From Streptomyces marokkonensis (GTDB taxonomy: Bacteria; Actinomycetota; Actinomycetes; Streptomycetales; Streptomycetaceae): 64,000 nt of DNA. Numbering within the stretch: position 1 is the first letter of the stretch; each line of letters starts with the position of its first letter. This document shows positions 43,024 to 50,923 of the stretch, in pieces. The position numbers and the translations under genes were made by a program. The notes beneath the pieces were generated by a model. The model did not search any database, was not told where the DNA came from, and saw nothing but the letters and a program-made list of their open reading frames with translations. The stretch lies in assembly GCF_008312835.1 (NCBI RefSeq), contig NZ_VSKS01000002.1, positions 1 to 64,000 on the forward strand. Direction: 5' to 3'.

Positions 43024-44273
43024 CGCAGGGCGATCCTCATCTTGCTGTCGTCGACGTGTGTCGCGCGGTCCATGACCCATTCGGCCTCCGCCGGCCGCAG
43101 CCGGCCCGGCTTGTCGAAGCCGATGAGGTCCAGGCGGGGGCTGACGTCCAGGAAGTCCAGCAGCCGCAGCACGGTGAAGGCCGTGCCGGCCCCGGGCCCC
43201 CAGCGGTCCTCTCCCAGCAGCGCCGGGTCGCTCAGGGGCCGCCGCAGCGTGGCGTCGCCGACATGCTCCTGCGCCCCGGCGACGAGCCGCTCCCGCGTCG
43301 CGCGGCGCCACGCCCCGGCCGGGTCGCCGAACACCAGCCGGACACCGGCCCGCTGCGACCAGGCGGGCCCCTCCCACGGGGCGTCGCCGCGCAGCGAGAC
43401 GGCGTGCAGGCCGGTGCGCTCCCCGGTGCCCTCCGCGCGGATCCGGAACGCGTCGCAGCGCACGACCAGGTCGTAGGCGTCGATCTCCGCGCCCAGCGTG
43501 CTCCCGGCGACCTCCCCGGCGTTCGAGACCAGGCACACCGTCCGCCCCGCGACCAGCTTCCGCAGCCCGCCGACACCGATCGGCGTGCTCCCGCCGAGCA
43601 GCGGATCGGGCATCACGGACCGCTCGACGAGCCGCCGGTAGGTGCCGTACAGCTCCAGCAGGCGGCGTACGGCGGGGTCGTCCGGGCCGTGCTCGGCCAC
43701 CCGCGCACGGACGTGGCCGGCGAACTCCTGTGCCACGGCGGCGGTCGGTCGGCCGGTCGGGTCGCGCAGCGCGGCGCCGGACCCGGGGAAGAGCGCGGCG
43801 GCCTCCTCCAGGCACTCGCGGCGCCGCCGCAGGGTGCCGGCCCGGCGGGCCACCGCCCCGGCCGGGGCGCCCTCCTGCTGCAGCGCCAGGCAGCGGCCGT
43901 AGCACTCCAGCGCCTCGTCGTCGCGCCCGAGCCCGTCGAGCGCCAGGCCGCGCAGCCGCCACGCGCCCTTGGACCGCTGCCGGATCCCGGTCGCCGTCCC
44001 GGCGACCCCCAGGGCGAGCTCCAGCCCGTCGCCGCCGGCCTCCAGGGCGTACTCGCCGACCTGGAGCAGGGCGTCGAAGGGATCGGCCGACGGAGCGTCG
44101 AGGGAGGCGGCGAGGACACCGATCGCCCGGGTGAGGCGGGCGTCGCGGGGAGCGGACCGGTCGCCTCGGGCCGCGAGATGCTCACCGCACAGGCGCAGAC
44201 CCCGGGCGTACAGCTCCCGCCTGGCGGTTTCCTTCTGCCGAGCCGTGAACAATCCCGCCAGGGGGTTCGTCAT
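43020..44273 (-). CDS. GT29-like (eukaryotic-type) sialyltransferase with helical N-terminal domain
   Basis: 417 aa from ATG 44273, with GGAAGG close upstream. Residues 1-215 are helical and repeat-like (DDEALECYGRCLALQQ). The C-terminal part carries what look like the GT29 sialylmotifs. The large motif is TVCLVSNAGEVAGSTLGAEI with DAYDLVVRCDAFRI (about 245-277). The small motif is WGPGAGTAFTVLRLLDFLD ending in LDLIGFD (about 358-387). A histidine (His406) follows in ATHVDDS. GT29 enzymes move sialic acid from CMP-sialic acid and are mainly animal; bacterial members are rare. The call rests on motif similarity. It heads the minus-strand operon and is coupled to the 40804 gene. Confidence 0.65.
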   Translation of the reverse strand: MTNPLAGLFTARQKETARRELYARGLRLCGEHLAARGDRSAPRDARLTRAIGVLAASLDAPSADPFDALLQVGEYALEAGGDGLELALGVAGTATGIRQRSKGAWRLRGLALDGLGRDDEALECYGRCLALQQEGAPAGAVARRAGTLRRRRECLEEAAALFPGSGAALRDPTGRPTAAVAQEFAGHVRARVAEHGPDDPAVRRLLELYGTYRRLVERSVMPDPLLGGSTPIGVGGLRKLVAGRTVCLVSNAGEVAGSTLGAEIDAYDLVVRCDAFRIRAEGTGERTGLHAVSLRGDAPWEGPAWSQRAGVRLVFGDPAGAWRRATRERLVAGAQEHVGDATLRRPLSDPALLGEDRWGPGAGTAFTVLRLLDFLDVSPRLDLIGFDKPGRLRPAEAEWVMDRATHVDDSKMRIALR

Positions 44274-44582
44274 GCCTTCCACCGTCCTCCGATCGGAGGC
44301 CGAATGTGCCCCAGCACGGCGGTCGGCCGGTGGCATCCGCGTGGACAACGGGTGAACAGTCCCCCTCGAACAGTCCGCCGCGTGCCGGGCGTTCGTACTC
44401 AGGCCGCCCCGGCTCCACGCCCCGCGCCCGTACCCGCGCGTCCGGGGTCCCGGCCCCGGCGCGGGTGAGTACATCCGCCCTGCCGCGCGGGATCCGCCCC
44501 CGGCATGGTGGTGGCCGGTGAGGGAGCCCCCCACCGCCCGTCGGATGCGCCCGGGTCCTTCCCGGCACGAGCGGAGTGTCGT
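44274..44582. other. divergent intergenic region between the GT29-like and RCC1 genes
   Basis: 309 bases with no gene that I can support. It must contain promoters for the minus-strand glycosyltransferase operon and for the plus-strand RCC1 lipoprotein gene. It contains a 14-bp palindrome at 44286-44299. I see no clear -35/-10 pair and no structured RNA. Confidence 0.6.
44286..44299. promoter_or_regulatory. 14-bp palindrome before the GT29-like gene
   Basis: CCTCCGATCGGAGG is a perfect palindrome, ending 12 bases before the ATG at 44273 on the minus strand. It could be an operator. It contains GGAGG, although the closer GGAAGG is the more likely ribosome site. Confidence 0.45.
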
Positions 44583-45827
44583 ATGGCCCGGAAATCGTGG
44601 CTGCGGGTGCTGGTCGCGGGCGCCGTGCTCGGTGCGGCCGGATGCGGCGAGGCCGACCGCGCGGTCCTCGGCGCGCCCCGGTGCCCGGACGGGCCCCCCG
44701 CGCGGCCCGCGCCGCGCCAGGCGCAGCCGGGCTTCGCCTGGGCCTGGTTCCCGATGGCCGGCGCCCCGGCCGGCGGCATCCAGGCCGGACCGGTGCCCGG
44801 CTGGACCGACGTCGTCTCGGTCGCGGACGGCCGTTTCACCACGGTCGCGGTACGCGCCGACGGCACCGTGTGGTCCTACGGCACCAACGTCGGCGGCTCC
44901 CTCGGGCAGGGCCACACCGAGCGCCACTACCAGGCCGAGCCGCGGCAGGTGCCGGGCATCGACGACGCGCGCGAGGTCCACGGCAGCGGGCCGACGTTCT
45001 ACGTCGTACGGCGGGACGGCACCGTGACGGCCTGGGGGTCGGACCGGTTCTTGGTCAACGGTGGGAAGCGGGAGGGGTACGACGGCGTGGCGACCCCGCG
45101 ACGCGTCCCCGGCCTGGGGGACGTCGTCTCGATGGGGCCCGGCTCCCTCAACGCCTTCGCCCTGCGTTCCGACGGCCGGGTACGGGGATGGGGCATCAAC
45201 CTCACCGACGTCCTCGGCGGGACCGACGGCACGCGGCTCACCACGATCGACGGTGTGAGGGGTGTCGTCGACGTGGCCTCGGCGGGCGGTGCCGTGGTCG
45301 CGGTCAAGGGGGACGGGCGGGTTTGCGCGTGGGGGAACAACGCCTACGGCCTGCTGGGGGCCGAGCCGCGCGGCGGCCAGTCCGGCCGCCCGGTGCTCGT
45401 GCCCGGGCTGACGGACGTGGTCCAGGTGGCGGGCGGCGAGAACGTGGCCTACGCCCTGGACCGGGACGGTGTGGTGCGGGCCTGGGGCCGTGGAGCGGGC
45501 GGCGCGCTGGGCGACGGCCGCACCTCGGACCACACCTCCGCGAAGCCGGTCTGCGTGACCGGTCTCCCCGAGATCCGCCGGATCGCCGCCCTGGGACTCA
45601 CGGGACTCGCCATCGACACCCGGGGCGGTCTGTGGGGCTGGGGGTCGGGCCTGGGCCTCGGCGGCCGGGCCGGGGCCGGCGCTGCCCGGCCGGTGCGGAT
45701 ACCGCTGCCCGGCCCCGCCCTGGACCTGTCCGGTCGGCACGTGATCCTCGAACACGCCCCGTCCGCCGACGCCACCGGCCGTGGGCCCTTCCAGGACGCC
45801 ACCTCGGAGTCCAGCCGGCACGACTAA
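44583..45827 (+). CDS. RCC1-repeat lipoprotein
   Basis: 414 aa, ATG 44583. The N-terminus is a lipoprotein signal (LRVLVAGAVLGAAGC). The body consists of about six RCC1-type blades, each ending in a pattern like RADGTVWSYGTN, RRDGTVTAWGSD, KGDGRVCAWGNN, DRDGVVRAWGRG and DTRGGLWGWGSG. It should fold into an extracellular propeller tethered to the membrane. It sits inside the glycopolymer locus in the opposite direction to its neighbours. Its stop overlaps the stop of the convergent glycosyltransferase gene (CTAA shared at 45824-45827). A role in binding the polymer or the wall is only inferred. Confidence 0.88.
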   Translation: MARKSWLRVLVAGAVLGAAGCGEADRAVLGAPRCPDGPPARPAPRQAQPGFAWAWFPMAGAPAGGIQAGPVPGWTDVVSVADGRFTTVAVRADGTVWSYGTNVGGSLGQGHTERHYQAEPRQVPGIDDAREVHGSGPTFYVVRRDGTVTAWGSDRFLVNGGKREGYDGVATPRRVPGLGDVVSMGPGSLNAFALRSDGRVRGWGINLTDVLGGTDGTRLTTIDGVRGVVDVASAGGAVVAVKGDGRVCAWGNNAYGLLGAEPRGGQSGRPVLVPGLTDVVQVAGGENVAYALDRDGVVRAWGRGAGGALGDGRTSDHTSAKPVCVTGLPEIRRIAALGLTGLAIDTRGGLWGWGSGLGLGGRAGAGAARPVRIPLPGPALDLSGRHVILEHAPSADATGRGPFQDATSESSRHD

Positions 45828-47155
45828 CCCCCCACGGCCTTCTTCAGCGCCCGCGCCCGCCGCACCACCCGGCGCGCGGTGGCGTTGCGCGGCAGGAACG
45901 CCAGCCGCTTCGGGATGCCGCCGGGCAGCCCGAGCGAGGTGAGCCGCTTGCGCCGGAACCAGCGCCGGGTGCGCGGGTGGCCCGCGTGCCGTGCCAGGTA
46001 CCGCTCCGCGGCCGGGCGCAGGGACGGGCGCAGGTGCGGCTGCATGGTGAAGCCGAGCGCGGTGACCAGGTCGGCCGGCTCACCGGCCGCGAGCGCCTCC
46101 GCGCTCCCGGGCTCCGGGCCCGGCAGCAGCGCGTCCGCGAGGACGGCCGGGACCCGGTGGCCGTTCTGGTACGGCGTCAGCCGCTCGAGGAGGCGCCCGG
46201 TGCCCACGCGGGCGACCGGCAGACCGTAGAACGCGGACGCCGTGAACAGCGCGGTCGAGGAGCAGCCGACGACCAGCGCCGGCCGGAACCTCTCGAACAG
46301 CACCTCGGCGAGCACGGGGACGTCCAGGACGGTGAGGTCCACCCCGAGCCGCTCCGCCTCGGTCCGCAGCGCGCGGCCGTGCCGGACCGCGGCGGCGGGG
46401 TGCGGCGCGAACACCACCGCGCGGTGCCCGCGTCCGGCCGCTGACCGCAGCATCCGCACGTGCAGGTCGTCCTCCTCCGCGGGGGAGGGGATGCCGAGCG
46501 CGGACAGGCACTGGCCGACCAGCAGCGCCGCGCCGTCCGGCACCTGCGGCAACCCGTCCACGGCCGCGGACATGTCCCCGACCACCCTCAGGAAGGCGTC
46601 CGTCGGCACCACCCGCGCCGGCACGCCGAACTCGGCCAGCAGCATCGGCGTCAGACCCGGCACCAGGTCCAGGTGGAGCACCTGCCGCACGCGCGTGCCG
46701 ATCAGCGGGTCGAGCTTGCCCCGCGTGGGACCGTAGCCCGCCGTCCCGCCGGCGTGGACGTGCACCGGGGCCCCGGTGAACACCTGGGCCACCGCCAGGG
46801 CCGGAGGAACGTCCGGGGACTCCAGCACCAGTTCCACGCGGTCGTCGCCGAGCCCCCACAGCAGCCGCAGATGCCGCTCCAGGAGCGGGACGTCGTCGCC
46901 GCGGGGTGTCCAGGCCGCCGGGTGGAAGGGCCGGACGGCCTCGTTCCAGGAGAGCACCTCGTCGAAGTGGGCGCGCAGCGGCGCGAAGCCCGGTATCTCC
47001 TCGGGCGCCGGCGCGGCCTCCGGGACCGCGGAAGCGTCGCAGTACAGCAGCAGCCGCCGCTCCGCCCGCGCGAAGCAGCCGGACTCGACCGCGGCCGCCA
47101 GCGTGGCGACGCCGTACGGCGTCGAGGCGCAGAAGATCTGAGTGGTGCGGGACAT
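45824..47155 (-). CDS. polysialyltransferase-family glycosyltransferase, copy 2
   Basis: 443 aa from ATG 47155, sharing one base with the GT2 stop (TGATG). Like copy 1 it starts with TTQIFCASTPYGVATLAAAV and has the HP motif (VVFAPHPAAA) and the S motif (VVGCSSTALFTASAFYGLP). The C-terminal 60 residues are strongly basic (RRWFRRKRLTS), suggesting membrane contact. Two paralogues in one locus imply two linkages or an initiating and an extending enzyme. It probably uses the same CMP-nonulosonate. Confidence 0.85.
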   Translation of the reverse strand: MSRTTQIFCASTPYGVATLAAAVESGCFARAERRLLLYCDASAVPEAAPAPEEIPGFAPLRAHFDEVLSWNEAVRPFHPAAWTPRGDDVPLLERHLRLLWGLGDDRVELVLESPDVPPALAVAQVFTGAPVHVHAGGTAGYGPTRGKLDPLIGTRVRQVLHLDLVPGLTPMLLAEFGVPARVVPTDAFLRVVGDMSAAVDGLPQVPDGAALLVGQCLSALGIPSPAEEDDLHVRMLRSAAGRGHRAVVFAPHPAAAVRHGRALRTEAERLGVDLTVLDVPVLAEVLFERFRPALVVGCSSTALFTASAFYGLPVARVGTGRLLERLTPYQNGHRVPAVLADALLPGPEPGSAEALAAGEPADLVTALGFTMQPHLRPSLRPAAERYLARHAGHPRTRRWFRRKRLTSLGLPGGIPKRLAFLPRNATARRVVRRARALKKAVGG

Positions 47156-48141
47156 CAGGCGGCCCCCTTCCCCGTGCCGGGCCGGCGCCGAAGCCGCCGC
47201 AGCCGGGCGGAGCGTCGCAGGTCCATGGTGTCCAGTACGCCGTCGAGCACGTCCTGCGGCATCCGCCGGAGCGCCGCCGCACTCATCGACCGCAGCCGCC
47301 TGGCCACGGCGGGCTCGAACTTGTCCTCCTCGGCCAGGTGGTGGGCGATGACCGCGCAGTACGTCCGCACCGCCTTGGGCAGCAGCCGGCCGGCGTCCCG
47401 GTCCGCCGACGTCTCCTCGACGACCTGGTCGAAGGCGCGGATGAAGTCGAGTTGGCGGGCATCACCGGTCCGGGTCAAGGAGGAGGCGACGCCGCGCCGG
47501 TAGAACACACCCAGCAGGTCGGTCACGGCGAACGACTCCGCCTCCCGGTGCAGCCTCCAGGCCCACGGCCGGTCCTCCGCCGTGTGCAGCCCCTCGGTGA
47601 AGTGCAGCAGGCCCCGCTCCAGCAGCCGCCGGTGATGGATGCCGGCCCAGACGTACACGTAGTCCACCGAGGTCGTCCGGTCCGCGGGCAGGATCGCGTC
47701 CCGCGGGTCAAGCACCTCGCCGCGCAGGCCCACCGGCACCCGGCGCACGGTCCGTGCGCGGTCGGTGACCTGCACCATGTCCGTGCGGACGAAGTCGCAG
47801 CCCAGCCTTTCGGCGGCCGCCACCAGGCGGGACAGATGGCCCGGGGCCAGCCAGTCGCCGGCGTCCAGGAAGGCCAGGTACTCGCCGCCCGCCGCGTCCA
47901 GCCCGGTGTTGCGCGCGGTGGCGACCCCGCGGTTGCTGTCATGGCGGATGAGGCGGACCCGGGCGACCTCGGAGAGTTCCTCGGCCGCGCGCTCGAGAAT
48001 CGCCCGTGTCCCGTCCTGGGAATGGTCGTCGACCAGAATGAACTCGAAGTCCTCCCGGGCGTTCGCGCGCAGACTTCTGAGGGTGTCCGGGGCGTATTGC
48101 CGGACATTGTGGAACGGGACGATCAGCGAAAGCTTCGGCAC
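47155..48141 (-). CDS. GT2 family glycosyltransferase, copy 2
   Basis: 328 aa from GTG 48141, which matches the start of copy 1 (a TTG at 48147 is the alternative). It has the GT-A motifs LSLIVPFHN, ILVDDHSQDG and FLDAGDWLAP. Where copy 1 has DGDD this enzyme has DAGD, so one metal-binding aspartate of the DxD differs. The rest, including TAEDRPWAWRLHREAE and GVFYRRGVASSLT, follows copy 1 closely. It forms a two-gene unit with the downstream polysialyltransferase-like gene. Confidence 0.9.
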   Translation of the reverse strand: MPKLSLIVPFHNVRQYAPDTLRSLRANAREDFEFILVDDHSQDGTRAILERAAEELSEVARVRLIRHDSNRGVATARNTGLDAAGGEYLAFLDAGDWLAPGHLSRLVAAAERLGCDFVRTDMVQVTDRARTVRRVPVGLRGEVLDPRDAILPADRTTSVDYVYVWAGIHHRRLLERGLLHFTEGLHTAEDRPWAWRLHREAESFAVTDLLGVFYRRGVASSLTRTGDARQLDFIRAFDQVVEETSADRDAGRLLPKAVRTYCAVIAHHLAEEDKFEPAVARRLRSMSAAALRRMPQDVLDGVLDTMDLRRSARLRRLRRRPGTGKGAA

Positions 48142-48290
48142 TCGCAAAACTCTAGGAGTCCCGCCCGGATCGGCAACTTTCCGATGACCGTACGGGCGGT
48201 GAACTCCGTGTGTCGGTACGGTGTATCACGCCTACGTGCCGCGTTCTCGCGGGCCGGTTCGGCTTGCGGTGGGGTGTTGTTAACTTTTCG

Positions 48291-48319
48291 TTGATTCGCG
48301 GTTGGGCCATACCTAGAAT
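48291..48319 (+). promoter_or_regulatory. consensus-like sigma-70 (HrdB) promoter for the nonulosonate operon
   Basis: TTGATT (48291-48296) and TAGAAT (48314-48319) are separated by exactly 17 bases, close to the housekeeping consensus. They lie in the most AT-rich part of this region, 21 bases before the GTG start at 48341. The 5' untranslated leader would be only about 15 bases and has no clear Shine-Dalgarno sequence. Confidence 0.75.
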
Positions 48320-48340
48320 TCGCTTCCTAGCGTCTTCGGC

Positions 48341-49648
48341 GTGCCAGCAAGTGCAACGAAGCCCCTCAGGGTGGCGGTCCTCGCGGATTCCGACACCCGC
48401 TGGAAATGGGGCGCGCTCACCGCGAACCGCGTCACGCCGCGGGACATCCGCATGGACGGATTTCTCCTGCGGGGCCGCGCCACGCCCACACCCCGCCAGC
48501 TCGGCGAGGTGGGGGTCCGCGCGGACTCCCTCCGGGAGGTCACCGCGGTCGAGTTCCTGCGCGCGATGCGGGAGGAGCCGTACGACGTCCTCGTGCTCGC
48601 CCTGGTCGGCGGGGGCGTGCAGGCCGTGCTGCACGGGCTGAAGCGGGCCTGGGAGGACCGGCCCCACCGGCCCGTCGTCGTCACCGGATACGTCGGTGTC
48701 GTCTACGAGAAGCTCGCCGACGGCCTGCTGCTGCGCCACGGCGCCGACCTGGTGCTCGCCAACTCCCGCCAGGACGCGGACCGTTTCCGCGCCGTGTACG
48801 AGGGAGTGGGCGCCGACGCCGGCGCGGTGACCGAGGTCGCGCTGCCGTTCCTCGGCGGGGCCGCCCACACCGGCGCACACGAGCCCTACACGGTCGTGTT
48901 CGCCGCCCAGCCCTCCGTGCCGGACAGCCGCAGGGACCGCGCGTACCTGCTGGACCGGCTGGTGCGGCACGCCCGCCTCCACCCGGAGCGCGAGGTGCTG
49001 CTGAAGCTGCGCTCCAAGCCCGGCGAACACACCACGCACATCGAGGAACTGCCCTACCAGAAGCTGTCCCAGCGGCTCGACCTCCCCGCCAACTTCCGTC
49101 TGGTCTACGGGCACATGGGCGAGGTCCTGGACCGGACCGACCTGCTCGTCACGGTCAGCTCCACGGCCGCCCTGGAGTCGCTGCACCGCCGCATCCCCAC
49201 CGCGGTCCTGACCGACCTCGGCATCCGGGAGGCGCTCGGCAACCACCACTTCATCGGCTCCGGCTGCCTCGCCTCCTGGGACCAGCTCGACGGAGGACAC
49301 CGCCCGGAGCCCGACGCCCGGTGGGTGGCACGGCAGGGGGTCGCCACGGACGGGGCGTACGAGACGGCCTTCGACACCGCACGCGCACGCATCACCGACC
49401 TGCTCGGCCGCCCCGGCGGACTCCCGCCCCTGACCCCGTACTACACACCGGTCACCGCGCCCGGCTATCTGCCCGGCATCCTCGCCCGCCACCACCTCGG
49501 CCCGGACGGCACGCCGCTGCCCGGCGCACCCGCCGCCGGCAAGGAGCCCGGACCGGTCCGGCAGATCGTGCGCCGGGCGGCGCGCGGGGCCTACCGGCAC
49601 GGCGTGCAGCGCGTGGCCCCGGTGATCCGCCGGATGGGCGACCTGTGA
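48341..49648 (+). CDS. putative glycosyltransferase (DUF6716-type, GT-B-like)
   Basis: 435 aa from GTG 48341. The N-terminal Rossmann-like half starts LRVAVLADSDTRWKWGALT. The C-terminal half has TVVFAAQPSVPD, a donor-type LLKLRSKPGEHTTH and LLVTVSSTAALESLHRR, which recalls the S motif of polysialyltransferases. I recall this as DUF6716, described as a putative glycosyltransferase. It is the first gene of the plus-strand run that continues with the CMP-sugar and nonulosonate synthase genes. It probably uses the CMP-sugar made by them, but this is not proven. Confidence 0.75.
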   Translation: MPASATKPLRVAVLADSDTRWKWGALTANRVTPRDIRMDGFLLRGRATPTPRQLGEVGVRADSLREVTAVEFLRAMREEPYDVLVLALVGGGVQAVLHGLKRAWEDRPHRPVVVTGYVGVVYEKLADGLLLRHGADLVLANSRQDADRFRAVYEGVGADAGAVTEVALPFLGGAAHTGAHEPYTVVFAAQPSVPDSRRDRAYLLDRLVRHARLHPEREVLLKLRSKPGEHTTHIEELPYQKLSQRLDLPANFRLVYGHMGEVLDRTDLLVTVSSTAALESLHRRIPTAVLTDLGIREALGNHHFIGSGCLASWDQLDGGHRPEPDARWVARQGVATDGAYETAFDTARARITDLLGRPGGLPPLTPYYTPVTAPGYLPGILARHHLGPDGTPLPGAPAAGKEPGPVRQIVRRAARGAYRHGVQRVAPVIRRMGDL

Positions 49649-49692
49649 CCGCCCGGGCCGCCGCCCCGAACCCCGCTCGAGGAGCTGATCCC

Positions 49693-50910
49693 ATGTCCAA
49701 CCCACCGGTGGTGCGCCGGGTGCTCGCCGTGATCCCCGCACGCGGCGGCTCCAAGGGCGTGCCCGCCAAGAACCTCGCCCCCGTCGGCGGCGTACCCCTG
49801 GTGGTGCGCGCCGTGCGCGAGTGCCGGGCCGCGCGGAACGTCACGGACGTGGTCGTCTCCACCGACGACCAGGCCATCGCGGCGGCCGCGCGACAGGCCG
49901 GCGCCGAGGTCGTCCTGCGGCCCGCCGCCATCGCCGGCGACACCGCGACCTCCGAGGCGGCCGTCCTGCACGCCATGGACGCCCACGAGGCCCTGCACGG
50001 CGCGCCGGTGGACGTGGTGCTGCTCGTCCAGTGCACCAGCCCCTTCCTGGTCCGCGAGGACGTCGACGCCGTGGCCGCCGCGGTCGCCCACGGGGACGCC
50101 GACACGGCGGTGACCGTCGCCCCGTTCCACGGCTTCGTCTGGCGCGACGCCGACGACCGGGAGACCGGGGGCGGCCACGGCGTCAACCACGACAAGTCCT
50201 TCCGCCCCCGCCGCCAGGACCGCCCCCAGGACTTCCTGGAGACCGGCGCCGCCTACGCCATGGACGCCGCGGGCTTCCGCGAGCAGCGGCACCGCTTCTT
50301 CGGCCGCACCGAGCTCGTACGCACCGACCCGGCCCGCGTCCTGGAGATCGACGACCCGCACGACCTCGACCGGGCCCGGGCCCTCGCGCCGCTCTTCGAC
50401 GCGGACCTCCCCGGAGCCCTCCCGACCGCGAACGACGTCGACGCGGTCGTCCTCGACTTCGACGGCACCCAGACCGACGACCGGGTGCTGATCGACTCCG
50501 GTGGACAGGAGTTCGTCGCCGTGCACCGCGGCGACGGACTCGGCATCGCGGCCCTCCGCCGGAGCGGCCTGAAGATGCTGGTCCTGTCCACGGAACAGAA
50601 CCCGGTCGTCGCCGCCCGCGCACGCAAGCTCCGCATCCCCGTGCTGCACGGCGTCGACCGCAAGGACCTCGCACTGAAGCAGTGGTGCGAGGAGCAGGGC
50701 ATCGCGCCGGAGCGCGTGCTCTACGTCGGCAACGACGTCAACGACCTCCCGTGCTTCGCCCTCGTCGGCTGGCCCGTGGCGGTCGCGAGCGCCCACGACG
50801 TCGTACGCGGCGCCGCACGCGCGGTCACCACCGTCCCCGGTGGCGACGGCGCCATCCGAGAGATCGCCAGCTGGATCCTCGGCCCCTCTCTCGACTCCCT
50901 CACCAAGTAA
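49693..50910 (+). CDS. acylneuraminate cytidylyltransferase fused to a HAD phosphatase
   Basis: 405 aa, ATG 49693, with GAGGAG upstream. Residues 1-235 form a NeuA-type CMP-sugar synthetase: VIPARGGSKGVPAKNL at the N-terminus and VLLVQCTSPFLVREDV in the middle. Residues 250-405 form a KdsC-like HAD phosphatase with the nucleophile pair Asp255/Asp257 in LDFDGTQTDDR, a KDLALKQW block and the final motif VGNDVNDLPC. One protein could dephosphorylate a nonulosonate 9-phosphate and then activate it with CTP. The gene is 13 bases before neuB. Confidence 0.92.
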   Translation: MSNPPVVRRVLAVIPARGGSKGVPAKNLAPVGGVPLVVRAVRECRAARNVTDVVVSTDDQAIAAAARQAGAEVVLRPAAIAGDTATSEAAVLHAMDAHEALHGAPVDVVLLVQCTSPFLVREDVDAVAAAVAHGDADTAVTVAPFHGFVWRDADDRETGGGHGVNHDKSFRPRRQDRPQDFLETGAAYAMDAAGFREQRHRFFGRTELVRTDPARVLEIDDPHDLDRARALAPLFDADLPGALPTANDVDAVVLDFDGTQTDDRVLIDSGGQEFVAVHRGDGLGIAALRRSGLKMLVLSTEQNPVVAARARKLRIPVLHGVDRKDLALKQWCEEQGIAPERVLYVGNDVNDLPCFALVGWPVAVASAHDVVRGAARAVTTVPGGDGAIREIASWILGPSLDSLTK

Positions 50911-50923
50911 GGACATCTCTGCC

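Noticed and set aside
43024-43962. N-terminal extension of the GT8/TPR/pyruvyltransferase gene to over 1,000 residues
   Set aside because: The extension lies within the GT29-like gene in another frame and is Arg/Ala/Pro low complexity; ATG 43023 with ATGA coupling is the better start.
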